Assembly (NCBI GenBank): GCA_050953285.1
Contig: JBMNMK010000002.1
Span: 1,116,001-1,180,000 of the forward strand
DNA length: 64,000 bases
Source: Olsenella_K sp050953285
GTDB lineage: Bacteria > Actinomycetota > Coriobacteriia > Coriobacteriales > Atopobiaceae
Reading direction: 5' to 3'
The notes under the pieces were generated by a model. It saw nothing but the letters and a program-made list of their open reading frames with translations. It ran no database searches and was not told the origin of the DNA. Position 1 is the first letter of the stretch. Each line of letters starts with the position of its first letter. Below are positions 1 through 8,163 of the stretch, piece after piece. The translations under genes were made by a program, and so were the position numbers.

Positions 1-581
1 CCGTCTTTTTGATCCCCTCAATTTGCAATGTCTCAATCTGATCATGAGGCATCGTGAGAATGTCTTGAGTGCTACCCATATCCTCCCCTTGCCTAAAACG
101 TGCAACCAATTGCTCATTACTATATCGCTCGCAAGGGCGCGCTTTGTTTCCAGCTCCTTACCATTTGCTTGGGCTGGCACGTCGTTTGGACGCGCGGCTG
201 CGATGGCACCACTGCTGCGACGGCGTGCGGGCGGGTGCTGCACGGGGTGGGCGGGTGCTGCGCGGGGCAGGCGGGCAGTCGGGAGCCGTGCAAGGTAGTG
301 GCCTCGTTAACTGCGGAAACGTCCGCACCTCTCCAATGCTTTACTTTTTGATATGGTAATGCCCCGGGCACTACAGCAGGAAGCGACGCCTCAGCACTCT
401 TTGCAGCACAAAACTCCACGAACCGTTGTTTTTCAATCACGTTTGCCCAGATAACTCTTCTGCAAAACGACGGTTCATGGCGATTTGTAAATCGCATGCA
501 TGAGGCGGCGCTCGCAATCACGCAGCCCGCCTTGCAAGTTAAGATTATCCTGCACGACAGCGTATCAAGAAATCATATAAC
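1..581. other. Region without a convincing gene
   Basis: No reading frame here has both a ribosome binding site and a recognisable protein. The open frames on either strand have compositions typical of noncoding or antisense frames. Visible structure: a 13-base direct repeat (GGGCGGGTGCTGC) at 229-241 and 249-261 in a very GC-rich patch; an imperfect inverted repeat with arms at 420-432 and 463-475; and a short palindrome GCGATTTGTAAATCGC at 480-495. It could be the eroded end of a gene outside the window or an intergenic region. I cannot tell which. Confidence 0.4.
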
Positions 582-612
582 AGTGCCCTCTTACCGCAGG
601 TAAGAGGGCACT
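582..612 (-). terminator. Perfect hairpin after the gene at 654-1079
   Basis: Arms of 14 bases (AGTGCCCTCTTACC at 582-595 and its complement at 599-612) close a 3-base loop. It lies about 40 bases downstream of the minus-strand stop codon at 654. The T-tract on the minus strand is poor, so the terminator role is inferred from position and stem strength. Confidence 0.6.
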
Positions 613-653
613 TTCACATATTATTCTGCAGAAGCCTGCCAGTCTATGTGTGA

Positions 654-1079
654 TCAGACCTCCTGCTGCGTCCGCGCTGCCTCAAACTCCTCAAGCTCAG
701 CACGTGTCACCTCTTGCAGGCGACGCTCTGCAGCGCGCATAGCCTCAGGATCTTGGGACTTCTTTGCCGCACGAAATGCGTTGAGTGCCTGCAGAAATGC
801 CATCTCATGCTGCGCAGCACGATCCTCATCGTGAGAGCTATCTTGCGCCGAGCGCCCCGTAGCTGATTGCGCTGAGCTCGCCAAGTCGGATGGCACTTTA
901 GCTTTCGTAGGCACTTCCGTAAACTCTCCCGCAGGCGGGACTTGCGCGGGCGGCTCTTCCGCGGGCGCATCCACTCCCACCTCAAAGCGACCGTGGGAGA
1001 GTCCCTCTTTAAGGGCCTCTACCAGCCGAGCATCAGATGCATCAAGGCCATCCGCAGCGCTTTTCAGATTGATATCCAT
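654..1079 (-). CDS. Hypothetical acidic coiled-coil protein (141 aa)
   Basis: I do not recognise a family. The protein is strongly charged and Ala/Glu rich. Residues about 1-35 look helical. About 35-85 is a Pro/Ala/Glu-rich disordered linker. The last 50 residues form a heptad-like helix rich in Ala, Glu and Arg (AAKKSQDPEAMRAAERRLQE), probably a coiled coil. There is no signal peptide or membrane segment. It follows the aminopeptidase gene by 18 bases on the same strand and is followed by a strong hairpin, so the two are probably co-transcribed. Base composition resembles its neighbours, which supports real coding. Confidence 0.7.
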   Translation of the reverse strand: MDINLKSAADGLDASDARLVEALKEGLSHGRFEVGVDAPAEEPPAQVPPAGEFTEVPTKAKVPSDLASSAQSATGRSAQDSSHDEDRAAQHEMAFLQALNAFRAAKKSQDPEAMRAAERRLQEVTRAELEEFEAARTQQEV

Positions 1080-1097
1080 GTAAGTCTCCTGATCGCA

Positions 1098-2447
1098 CTA
1101 GATAAGATGAGCCGTGCCAGTCTCATCAAAATCAACCGTCGTGGTAAAGAAGCTCTTCAACGCAGCAATGCCCGCCGCTGTATCTTCGACACCTGCCGTT
1201 TCATAGCTTGAGTGCATAGCAAGCTGGGGCAGACCCATATCGACCGCACGCACACTCAGCTGCAGGTTGCTCAAGTTTCCCAAGGTTGAGCCGCCGCGTG
1301 TATCGCTTCTGTTAGCAAATGACTGCGTGGGTACCTGGACCTTATCGCACAGCGCCTTAAAGACGGCACGGGAAACCGCATCGGTCGTGTAGAGCTGGTT
1401 TGCTGCCTCTTTGATCACGACACCGCCGTTTATGTGGGATTTGTTCTCTGCATCGGTCTTTTCGGGATGATTGGGATGCACCGCGTGGGCGTTGTCGCAG
1501 CTCACCATGAACGAGCTTGCCACGGCGCGCATGAAGTCCTCGTCGGTCTTGCCGAGCGCCGCGTTAATGCGATGCGTTACGTCGGAGAGAAACGTTGACT
1601 GCGCACCCTGCTTGGTCAAAGAACCCACTTCCTCGTTGTCAAAGCAGGCAAAGATTGAAACGTCGTGATCGTTCGTGCTTTCCAGGAGCGCCTTGAGCGC
1701 GCAAAATGCGCATTGAAGGTCATCAAGCTTGGGCGCAGAGACAAACTCCTGCTCAAAGCCCCAGATGCGGCCATGCTCGCGCGAGACCAGAAAGAGGTCA
1801 AATCCCAGGATGTCCTGCGCGTCTTTCCCCAGCTCATGCGCTATAAGGCGCACAAAGTCGCCACGAGTAAGTTTACCTGCGGATATGAGCGGACAGAGGT
1901 CAACTTGGCGGTTGGTGGCCACGCCCTTGTTGGCATCGCGGTCAAAATGTATTGCGACGCTGGGAATCAGTGCCACATCTTTATCCGGCGCAACCAGGTG
2001 GCTGACCAGCTGCGCTCCATCCTTCACAATCACGCGACCCGCCACGGAAAGCGGGCGATCAAACCACGTGCGATCCAACATGCCGCCGTATGCCTCGACG
2101 TTCAGCCGCAGATAGTTTTCTGGCCCCTCAAGCTCTGGCACGCTTTTTACCTTGAACGTGGGAGAATCTGCATGCGCCGCAGCAATCTGGAAGTGATAGT
2201 GATCCAGCGCCCGCCCTGTCTTCCACGCAATAACGCTGGAATCGTTGCGTGTGGTGTAATAGTTCTTACCAGGCTCTATGTGCCATGCGTCGCCTTCTGG
2301 TAAATAGGTAAACTGCGCGGCGTCCAAGTATGAGCGGATGGTCTTTACGCTATGAAACATGCTGGGGCTCTGGTGGATAAACTCAATGAGCTCCTGGGAA
2401 ATCTCTTGTGGCGCTCCCGTGCCATTTTCTTGCACAGACTGTTGCAT
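1098..2447 (-). CDS. apeB: M18 family aminopeptidase (aspartyl aminopeptidase type)
   Basis: Cytoplasmic zinc metallopeptidase that removes N-terminal residues from peptides, with acidic residues favoured in characterised M18 enzymes. At 449 aa it has the usual family length. Visible family motifs are AAAHADSPTFKVK (metal-binding His/Asp), FACFDNEEVGS (catalytic Glu pair and metal ligand), SCDNAHAVHPNHPEK, and a C-terminal MHSSYETAG that supplies the last His ligand. The ATG at 2445-2447 is preceded by AGAGAGG, which fixes the start. A 7-base tandem repeat lies just upstream, between this gene and the HD-domain gene. Substrate is inferred from family, not seen. Confidence 0.93.
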   Translation of the reverse strand: MQQSVQENGTGAPQEISQELIEFIHQSPSMFHSVKTIRSYLDAAQFTYLPEGDAWHIEPGKNYYTTRNDSSVIAWKTGRALDHYHFQIAAAHADSPTFKVKSVPELEGPENYLRLNVEAYGGMLDRTWFDRPLSVAGRVIVKDGAQLVSHLVAPDKDVALIPSVAIHFDRDANKGVATNRQVDLCPLISAGKLTRGDFVRLIAHELGKDAQDILGFDLFLVSREHGRIWGFEQEFVSAPKLDDLQCAFCALKALLESTNDHDVSIFACFDNEEVGSLTKQGAQSTFLSDVTHRINAALGKTDEDFMRAVASSFMVSCDNAHAVHPNHPEKTDAENKSHINGGVVIKEAANQLYTTDAVSRAVFKALCDKVQVPTQSFANRSDTRGGSTLGNLSNLQLSVRAVDMGLPQLAMHSSYETAGVEDTAAGIAALKSFFTTTVDFDETGTAHLI

Positions 2448-2478
2448 GAAATACCTCTCTTATGCGTTGATCCTCGTC

Positions 2479-2518
2479 GTGTGGTGTGTAGTGTGTGGTG
2501 TGTGGTGTGTGGTGTGTG
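2479..2518. repeat. 7-bp tandem repeat (GTGTGGT)n between two genes
   Basis: Five full units of GTGTGGT plus five further bases; the second unit carries one G-to-A change (GTGTAGT). The array fills about half of the 78-base gap between the stop of the HD-domain gene (2526) and the start of the aminopeptidase (2447). On the transcribed minus strand it reads as an ACACACC array, about 30 bases upstream of the aminopeptidase ribosome binding site. Confidence 0.9.
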
Positions 2519-2525
2519 ACGCAAC

Positions 2526-3146
2526 CTACGCGCTGCCGTCTTCTGCGAGAAGTTCATCTAAGGTAGCGCCGTAAGCGCCCAAGAACTCCCGCACGAAGAT
2601 GTCCACCTCTGGAAGCTCTTCGGCCATCGCATCAACCGTCTGCCTGATGGTCTTCTCGGCTGAACGAAACTCTGCGTTTCCGCTGCTTCTCTCCTCTATG
2701 CACTTGATCAAGGCAGAGATCTTATCCGCCGCATGAACGAGCTTTGCCAGATAGTCGTCAGGCGTGGCACCGCGCAAAAGCGGCTCAAAATCCAGCCTCA
2801 AATCTTCCGGCAAACAGGACAGGAGCTGCTGCGTTGCTGCCTCCTCTACCTCCGCGTAGGCCGTGCGCGTTGGTTTGCTGAAATACTTGACCGGCGTCGG
2901 CAGGTCCCCCGTGATGATCTCGGGCGCGTCGTGGTATATCCCCAACAGCGCCGCATAGGAGCTATCGAGCGATTTGCCAAAGCGCCGGTTACCAATCACG
3001 CACAGCATATGGGCAATGCACGCCACCTCCAGCGAGTGCTCTGAGAGCGTCTCTGGTCGAGAACTTCTCATCAAAGACCAGCGCTCGATATAGCGCATGC
3101 GTGAAAGCACGGCAAAAAAGTGCCACCTACGCTCATTGGTTTCCAT
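2526..3146 (-). CDS. HD-domain phosphohydrolase, YfbR-like 5'-deoxynucleotidase
   Basis: Predicted metal-dependent phosphohydrolase of the YfbR/HD group, which dephosphorylates deoxynucleoside monophosphates in E. coli. Key residues: SEHSLEVACIAHML (His37) followed by YHDAPEIITGDLPTP (His72-Asp73, the HD pair). At 206 aa it is close to YfbR (199 aa). The frame is open further upstream, but the ATG at 3144-3146 is chosen because GAGGGA precedes it at the right distance and the protein then aligns with the family N-terminus. It is upstream of apeB on the same strand and divergent from the phosphofructokinase gene. Confidence 0.88.
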   Translation of the reverse strand: METNERRWHFFAVLSRMRYIERWSLMRSSRPETLSEHSLEVACIAHMLCVIGNRRFGKSLDSSYAALLGIYHDAPEIITGDLPTPVKYFSKPTRTAYAEVEEAATQQLLSCLPEDLRLDFEPLLRGATPDDYLAKLVHAADKISALIKCIEERSSGNAEFRSAEKTIRQTVDAMAEELPEVDIFVREFLGAYGATLDELLAEDGSA

Positions 3147-3232
3147 ACGTCCCTCGCTCTCACAGTTCCTTGCGGCCAACCCACACATTTACGTAACAGT
3201 TTTTCACTTTTCTGAGTTTTGCCACACCATTG

Positions 3233-3267
3233 TGAGAAAATTCTCATCGTACACATGCTCATGAGCA
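3233..3267 (+). promoter_or_regulatory. Palindromes upstream of phosphofructokinase
   Basis: Two inverted repeats lie 25-60 bases before the pfk start: TGAGAA-AA-TTCTCA at 3233-3246 and the perfect 12-base palindrome TGCTCATGAGCA at 3256-3267. Both are in the divergent intergenic region and have the shape of protein-binding sites. No regulator is identified, and the function is inference. Confidence 0.35.
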
Positions 3268-3293
3268 CAGCATTTTCCCAGAGAGGGGCTTTT

Positions 3294-4373
3294 ATGCTCA
3301 GAATTGGACTGCTTACCAGCGGCGGAGATTGCCAGGCGCTCAATGCTACCATGCGCGGCATTGTAAAGACCATCCTCAACAATACCAAAGACCAGGTAGA
3401 GATCTACGGTTTTGAGGACGGCTACCAGGGGCTTATCTACTCCCGCTTCAAGATGATGAGCTGGAAGGACTTCTCTGGCGTGCTTACGCAGGGTGGAACA
3501 ATCTTGGGCACCAGCCGCACGCCCTTCAAACTCTTGGATACGCCCGAAGCAGACGGCGTGGAAAAAGTCCCCGCCATGCTTCAGACATACCACAAACTGC
3601 AGCTAGACTGCCTCTTCATGCTGGGGGGAAACGGTTCTACCAAGACGGCGGCACGCTTGGCGCAAGAAGGCCTCAATATCATCGCGCTGCCCAAGACCAT
3701 TGACAACGACACCTGGGGCACTGATATGACCTTTGGCTTCACCAGTGCCGTTGATGTTGCCACCCGCTATCTGGATGAGATCAAAACGACAGCCAGCTCG
3801 CACGGCCGCGTCTTTGTGGTAGAAATCATGGGCCATAAGGTGGGCTGGATCCCGCTCTACGCCGGTGTGGCAGGCGGCGCCGATGTCATCCTCATCCCTG
3901 AGATTCCCTACGACATACAAAACGTTATCCAGGCAATCGACAAGCGCAACACCGACGGTGGCCGCTTTGCCATTGTTGCGGTAGCAGAAGGTGCTCTCAC
4001 CAAAGAAGAGGCCGCGCTGCCCAAGAAGGAGTACAAGAAGCTGATAGCCAAGCGCGCCAACAAATATCCCTCCATCGCCTATGCCCTCGCCAATGAAATA
4101 TCAAAAACGGGGCGAGAAGTTCGTGTGGGCATTCCTGGTCACACGCAACGTGGCGGCAGGCCGGATGCGCAGGATCGCATTTTTGCCACCCAATGTGGTG
4201 TGGAAGCCGCTTCAAGCTGCCTTGCTGGTGAGTTTGGCTGCATGATTGCGCAGGTCAACAACAAGATGTGTCGTGTGCCGCTCAAGAATGTGGCCAACAA
4301 GCTCAAATATGTAGACCCCGAAAGTGACCTGGTGCGCGAAGCCAAACTTCTTGGAATCAGCTTTGGTGACTAG
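3294..4373 (+). CDS. pfkA: 6-phosphofructokinase
   Basis: Phosphorylates fructose 6-phosphate to the 1,6-bisphosphate in glycolysis. Motifs: N-terminal RIGLLTSGGDCQALNATMRG, GGNGSTKTA at 111-118 and PKTIDND at 133-139. In this family the residue after GGD/N separates ATP enzymes (Gly) from pyrophosphate enzymes (Asp). Here it is Gly, while the second diagnostic position is Lys (PKTIDND) rather than Gly. That is the mixed Gly/Lys type known from actinobacterial ATP-dependent enzymes, so ATP is the likelier donor. The start is the ATG preceded by GAGAGGGG; the frame extends upstream without a ribosome binding site. 359 aa is normal for the long actinobacterial type. Confidence 0.93.
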   Translation: MLRIGLLTSGGDCQALNATMRGIVKTILNNTKDQVEIYGFEDGYQGLIYSRFKMMSWKDFSGVLTQGGTILGTSRTPFKLLDTPEADGVEKVPAMLQTYHKLQLDCLFMLGGNGSTKTAARLAQEGLNIIALPKTIDNDTWGTDMTFGFTSAVDVATRYLDEIKTTASSHGRVFVVEIMGHKVGWIPLYAGVAGGADVILIPEIPYDIQNVIQAIDKRNTDGGRFAIVAVAEGALTKEEAALPKKEYKKLIAKRANKYPSIAYALANEISKTGREVRVGIPGHTQRGGRPDAQDRIFATQCGVEAASSCLAGEFGCMIAQVNNKMCRVPLKNVANKLKYVDPESDLVREAKLLGISFGD

Positions 4374-4566
4374 AGCGCAAACGATCCCAAACAAACGCTG
4401 CTCGGACGCGTGATACAGAGCGTGCATGCAAGATTGTTGCAAGATGTCGGCATGTCTGAGACATGCTTCTTATAATTGCGCGCTCATGGTGTCCTGTCTG
4501 AGTGATAGCCTGTCTATACGCTCTTTTGAACCCATACGACTCACGTTAGCTACTAAGGAATTGCCC

Positions 4567-5529
4567 ATGGATGTAAGCCAGGCCATAGAGCAGGCAAATG
4601 CCCTTGTTATCCCCGGATTTCTCATTGGGGATGATGCCCTCACGGCTGAGCGACAAAAGAACGAAGAAGCCATTTCGGTTCTCATGAATGCGTGGAAGAG
4701 CGCACCCATAGGAGCAGAACCTTTCTCCTTTGACCTAGTACTCTCTCTGGCACAGCGGAATCGTGAGATCTGTGACGCCTATGGAATAGAGCGTCTGAGA
4801 AACACGAGAGGTGTGGGGCTTCTGGGCAAGTTGTCAGAAGACGATCTCATCCGTTCTGTTGCTGCTCTACAGCACCGCAGCCCTGATGAGGTAAGAAAAA
4901 CCGCAGGTCCTCAGGCGGCAGATCTCAACATTGCCTACGTGGAAAAACCGGTCTCTGGCATGATCTGTGGCATAGATCTTGAAACCACCGATAAGTATCC
5001 CACCAGGGGATATATCCTCAATGTCGGCATGGAGTTTGTCAGGTTAGGACCCAACAGTACAGCAGAAAAGGGCTACGCAGCCTATTGCGGGCTCCCCGAT
5101 ATCTACAGGGAAAAAGGTGTTCCTCTCACAGAGATACACCAGATTACCTGGGATGATATAGATGGCAAACTCCCCTTCTATGAGAATACTGACCTCCAAC
5201 AAGCCATCTTACGTGCCCTTGAGACCTTCCCTTATATGGCTCACAACGCCTCATTTGAAGACTCTTGGCTCATGCTCAACCTTCGAGGATACGCAGAGGC
5301 GAGAAAAGCTGGCAAGATCATCCCCATAGACACCTTGGATATATGCAGACGCATTGATCCTGAATACCGTACCCTTCCCCATGAATCAGGACCAGGTAGG
5401 CTTGAAAACTGGGCGCGCAGACGCGGCGTACTGAAAGCAGATGAAAAAGAGCGGCATCTAGGCCTTGAAGATGTCGATCTGATGTTTAAGACCGTTGAGG
5501 CAGAATTTAGCCAACGAAACATGTTCTAA
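4567..5529 (+). CDS. DEDDh 3'-5' exonuclease-domain protein
   Basis: The C-terminal 190 residues are a DnaQ/RNase T-like exonuclease fold: ExoI motif GIDLETTDKY (Asp137, Glu139), ExoII motif AHNASFED (225-232), and ExoIII motif HLGLEDVD (His297, Asp302), giving the His-x4-Asp of the DEDDh class. All catalytic positions are present. The first 130 residues are a helical extension that I do not recognise. The start is the ATG at 4567 with TAAGGAA 6 bases upstream; a longer open frame from 4426 lacks such a site. Probable role: single-strand DNA or RNA trimming, repair or proofreading. Substrate unknown. Confidence 0.82.
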   Translation: MDVSQAIEQANALVIPGFLIGDDALTAERQKNEEAISVLMNAWKSAPIGAEPFSFDLVLSLAQRNREICDAYGIERLRNTRGVGLLGKLSEDDLIRSVAALQHRSPDEVRKTAGPQAADLNIAYVEKPVSGMICGIDLETTDKYPTRGYILNVGMEFVRLGPNSTAEKGYAAYCGLPDIYREKGVPLTEIHQITWDDIDGKLPFYENTDLQQAILRALETFPYMAHNASFEDSWLMLNLRGYAEARKAGKIIPIDTLDICRRIDPEYRTLPHESGPGRLENWARRRGVLKADEKERHLGLEDVDLMFKTVEAEFSQRNMF

Positions 5530-5564
5530 CGGACGTGTAAGGTTTCTTATGCTTCTATGACGAT

Positions 5565-5591
5565 CGTATACAAAGGTTCGTATACAAAGGT
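5565..5591. repeat. Tandem 13-mer CGTATACAAAGGT x2
   Basis: CGTATACAAAGGT occurs at 5565-5577 and again at 5579-5591, separated by one base, just after the exonuclease stop and before the terminator hairpin. Purpose unknown. Confidence 0.85.
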
Positions 5592-5606
5592 ATAAGATAT
5601 ATATGT

Positions 5607-5637
5607 AAGGGCTCGGGAGGCGACTCCCCGAGCCCTT
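5607..5637. terminator. Terminator hairpin between convergent genes
   Basis: An 11-bp GC-rich stem (AAGGGCTCGGG at 5607-5617, complement at 5627-5637) sits between the ends of the plus-strand exonuclease gene and the minus-strand small gene at 5675. It can serve both strands. Confidence 0.75.
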
Positions 5638-5674
5638 ATAGTTTATGCACGATCATTTATCGATCACATATGCA

Positions 5675-5914
5675 CTATTTCTGCCAAGCAGCTGCTTCCT
5701 TCGCAGAAATTGGTTTGATGTCCTCACCATCTGGATAAGGTGACTCTGCTCCACCCTGACCAGCTAAGAAGAAAAAGCCAGAGCGATTCTTATACAGTGA
5801 CTCCTCATATCCTGCAGGATCACCAAACTCGCCAAAGCTCTTGTGGCCAAGCTCGGTACTCTTGTCCGTGTCATACACGTGACGTTTACCATCAAAAGTC
5901 TTCGTCTTGCGCAT
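5675..5914 (-). CDS. Small conserved-looking protein of unknown function (79 aa)
   Basis: I cannot name a family. The sequence is well ordered and aromatic rich, with KTKTFDGKRHVYDTDKSTEL near the start, then a Gly/Phe-rich centre and FFFLAGQGGAESPYPDGEDI before a charged C-terminus. That is unlike a chance frame. It has no signal peptide, Cys pair or membrane span. The ATG at 5914 follows GGAGA at good spacing. An upstream in-frame ATG at 5947 would add 11 residues, but its AAGGA lies too close. Likely a monocistronic housekeeping orphan. Confidence 0.7.
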   Translation of the reverse strand: MRKTKTFDGKRHVYDTDKSTELGHKSFGEFGDPAGYEESLYKNRSGFFFLAGQGGAESPYPDGEDIKPISAKEAAAWQK

Positions 5915-6278
5915 ATCGTCTCCAAACACATACCAATAACTGAGCATTGTCCTTGCACATGGGCAATACGTGACCTGAATTGCATTTTGACCGTCTTTAT
6001 GCGCAGGTGCAAGGCCTTTTCACAAAAGTGTTGAGTTCGTAACATTATTTCTTGCGCGCCAACTCAACATGTCGAGCAGATGGTTATTCTAGATCACGTA
6101 CCACCCATGAACTGGCATTGCGTGATCCAAACAACCCTGACGCATGGTAAATGGTACAAACGGTACCTTCTTACAGGCGTTTTTGTAGGAATCTCAATCT
6201 TGTTGCAGATCTGCGCTCACTCTCGCTGAGATGGCCGGGCTGCCATACCATAGAGCACAGATGGAAAGGAGGCACATC
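5915..6278. promoter_or_regulatory. Intergenic region upstream of larE
   Basis: 364 bases between divergent genes without a supported gene. It holds an inverted repeat GATCACG (6092-6098) and CGTGATC (6121-6127), separated by 22 bases, about 150 bases upstream of the larE start. This could be an operator. The rest is featureless to me. Confidence 0.35.
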
Positions 6279-7127
6279 GTGCATCAACCCTTTGAGGGGC
6301 GTACAACAGAAGAGAAGCTCCAAGACTTGAAAGAAGTACTCTCACGCTATGATTCGATGGCCGTAGCACTGTCGGGAGGCGTTGACTCAACACTTTTGGC
6401 AAAAGTTGCCCATGATGTCTTAGGCAACTCCATGATTGCCATCACCTCTGCAAGTGAGTCCGCCCCGCACCAAGACATCCTTGAATCTCAGAAGTTTTGT
6501 GCAGATGAGGGCATAGAACAGGTGGTCGTCTCATATTCCGAGCTCGATATCCCCGGCTTTGCAGATAACCCCACCAACCGGTGCTATCTCTGCAAACAAG
6601 AGCTCTTGAAGCAGATGGATAAGGTGTGTCAAACACGAGACATACATACCCTTGCAGAAGGATCCAACCTTGATGATGAAGGGGATTATCGCCCTGGTCT
6701 TATGGCTATTGCAGAGCGAGGAGCTGCAAGCCCTTTGAGAGAGGCACACCTCACCAAACAGGACGTGCGTGATGTATCGCACATGCTTAACCTCAAGACA
6801 TGGAACAAACCCCAAACGGCGTGTCTTTCTTCTCGCTTTCCGTATTGGCAGAAGATCACTCAAGAGAAACTTGAGGCCGTGGGAGAAGCAGAGGCCTATT
6901 TACACGCGCTCGGCGTTCAGCAGTGCCGTGTGCGCATCCATGATAAACTCGCGCGCATTGAGGTTGAAGCGCCCGATCTGCTCCGCCTGGCACAACCCGA
7001 TGTACGCACGGGTATCTGTAAGCGCTTCCACGAATTGGGCTTTGTCTATGTAACGCTTGATCTTGATGGTTTCCGCTCTGGTTCTATGAATGCCGTTTTG
7101 CAAGGAGACGCTCATCACACGACCTAA
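6279..7127 (+). CDS. larE: LarE-type ATP-dependent sulfur transferase
   Basis: PP-loop enzyme that adenylates the carboxylate of pyridinium-3,5-biscarboxylic acid mononucleotide and replaces it with thiocarboxylate, on the way to the nickel-pincer nucleotide of lactate racemase. Visible: PP-loop SGGVDS at 32-37, NRCYLCK with Cys102 and Cys105, and TACLSSRFPY with Cys182. Lactobacillus LarE uses only the last Cys, sacrificially. A three-Cys set like this one is the arrangement reported for [4Fe-4S]-cluster LarE proteins that can turn over. The start is a GTG chosen because AAAGGAGG lies 6 bases before it; upstream ATG codons have no such site. It leads a cluster with a nickel ECF transporter 31 bases downstream. 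Confidence 0.88.
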   Translation: MHQPFEGRTTEEKLQDLKEVLSRYDSMAVALSGGVDSTLLAKVAHDVLGNSMIAITSASESAPHQDILESQKFCADEGIEQVVVSYSELDIPGFADNPTNRCYLCKQELLKQMDKVCQTRDIHTLAEGSNLDDEGDYRPGLMAIAERGAASPLREAHLTKQDVRDVSHMLNLKTWNKPQTACLSSRFPYWQKITQEKLEAVGEAEAYLHALGVQQCRVRIHDKLARIEVEAPDLLRLAQPDVRTGICKRFHELGFVYVTLDLDGFRSGSMNAVLQGDAHHTT

Positions 7128-7158
7128 GCTGCCTGGGTTCAACCTTAAAGGAGACACC

Positions 7159-8163
7159 ATGCACATTCCCGAGAATTACCTCAGCCCCGCTACCTGCGCT
7201 GTCTTTACTGTAGCGGTGGTTGCTGTGATCAAGCACGCTATCACACGCGCCAAACAGGTTCTTCCTCCAGAAAAATTGGCGCTCTTGGGCATCGCCGCTG
7301 CCTTTAGCTTTGTCGCTATGATGTTTAACATCCCCTTGCCGGGCGGTACCACAGGACATGCAACCTGCGGCGTTCTGATTGCCATACTCTTTGGCCCTTG
7401 GCCAGCAACCCTCGCTGTGAGTATGACCCTGGCCATCCAAGCATTCTTGTTTAGAGACGGCGGCATCCTCTCCCTGGCAGCCAACTGCTTCAACATGGCA
7501 TTTATCCTGCCCCATGTTGGCTATGCCATCTATAAGCGTGCCTGCGCGGGATCGGACAACCTGGGACGTGAGCTTGCAGCTGCAGCTATTGGCTCGTATG
7601 TCGGTATCAATACCGCTGCTTTGGCCTGCGCACTCGAGCTGGGCATACAGCCCATGCTCTTCCATGATGCAGCTGGTCAGGCCCTCTATTGCCCCTACCC
7701 CATCTCTGTGAGTGTCCCCGCTATGATGGCAGGTCACCTGAGCGTCTGGGGCGTGGCAGAAGCAACGTTTACCGTGGGCATCTTGGCATTTGTGAGAAAG
7801 GTTGCTCCGGACTTCTCAGCTCTTGGCAGCGCCTCCAGCACCGAAGAAGATAATAAACGTATAGCTACCTGGCCTTTTTCCCTTCTCGGCGCACTGATTG
7901 CCCTCTGCCCGCTCGGTCTTATCGCCGAAGGAGATGCATGGGGAGAGTGGTCGGTGGATACCCTCCAGGAGCTGATAGGATTTGCACCGAGCGGCATAAC
8001 CAACGGCTGGGAGTGGACAGCATTTGTCCCTGACTACGCCTTTGGTAATCTGCCTGATATTGTGGGCTATATCCTCTCGGCCGTCATTGGCACAGCACTT
8101 TTAGTGCTCTTCTTCCGGCTGGTAGCAAAAGCGCAAAAGCCGAAGGTCAGCTTTGAGCAGTAA
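7159..8163 (+). CDS. larMN: Nickel/cobalt ECF transporter substrate-binding membrane protein (CbiM/LarMN type)
   Basis: S-component of an energy-coupling-factor transporter. The N-terminus MHIPENYLSP is the CbiM/NikM signature, in which the first residues and His2 form the metal site. Several hydrophobic segments follow. The C-terminal part after about residue 215 adds a periplasmic-type loop and a final membrane helix, as in CbiM proteins fused to the CbiN/NikN-like accessory part (334 aa in all). AAAGGAGA precedes the ATG. It overlaps larQ. Since larE is adjacent, nickel for a pincer cofactor is more likely than cobalt; that is inference from context. Confidence 0.87.
   Translation: MHIPENYLSPATCAVFTVAVVAVIKHAITRAKQVLPPEKLALLGIAAAFSFVAMMFNIPLPGGTTGHATCGVLIAILFGPWPATLAVSMTLAIQAFLFRDGGILSLAANCFNMAFILPHVGYAIYKRACAGSDNLGRELAAAAIGSYVGINTAALACALELGIQPMLFHDAAGQALYCPYPISVSVPAMMAGHLSVWGVAEATFTVGILAFVRKVAPDFSALGSASSTEEDNKRIATWPFSLLGALIALCPLGLIAEGDAWGEWSVDTLQELIGFAPSGITNGWEWTAFVPDYAFGNLPDIVGYILSAVIGTALLVLFFRLVAKAQKPKVSFEQ

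Noticed and set aside
120..521. 133-codon minus-strand open frame
   Set aside because: No ribosome binding site, no recognisable fold, His/Pro/Cys/Arg composition typical of a noncoding frame in GC-rich repeats.
1665..2303. 212-codon plus-strand frame opposite the aminopeptidase
   Set aside because: Antisense shadow of a gene with clear M18 motifs.
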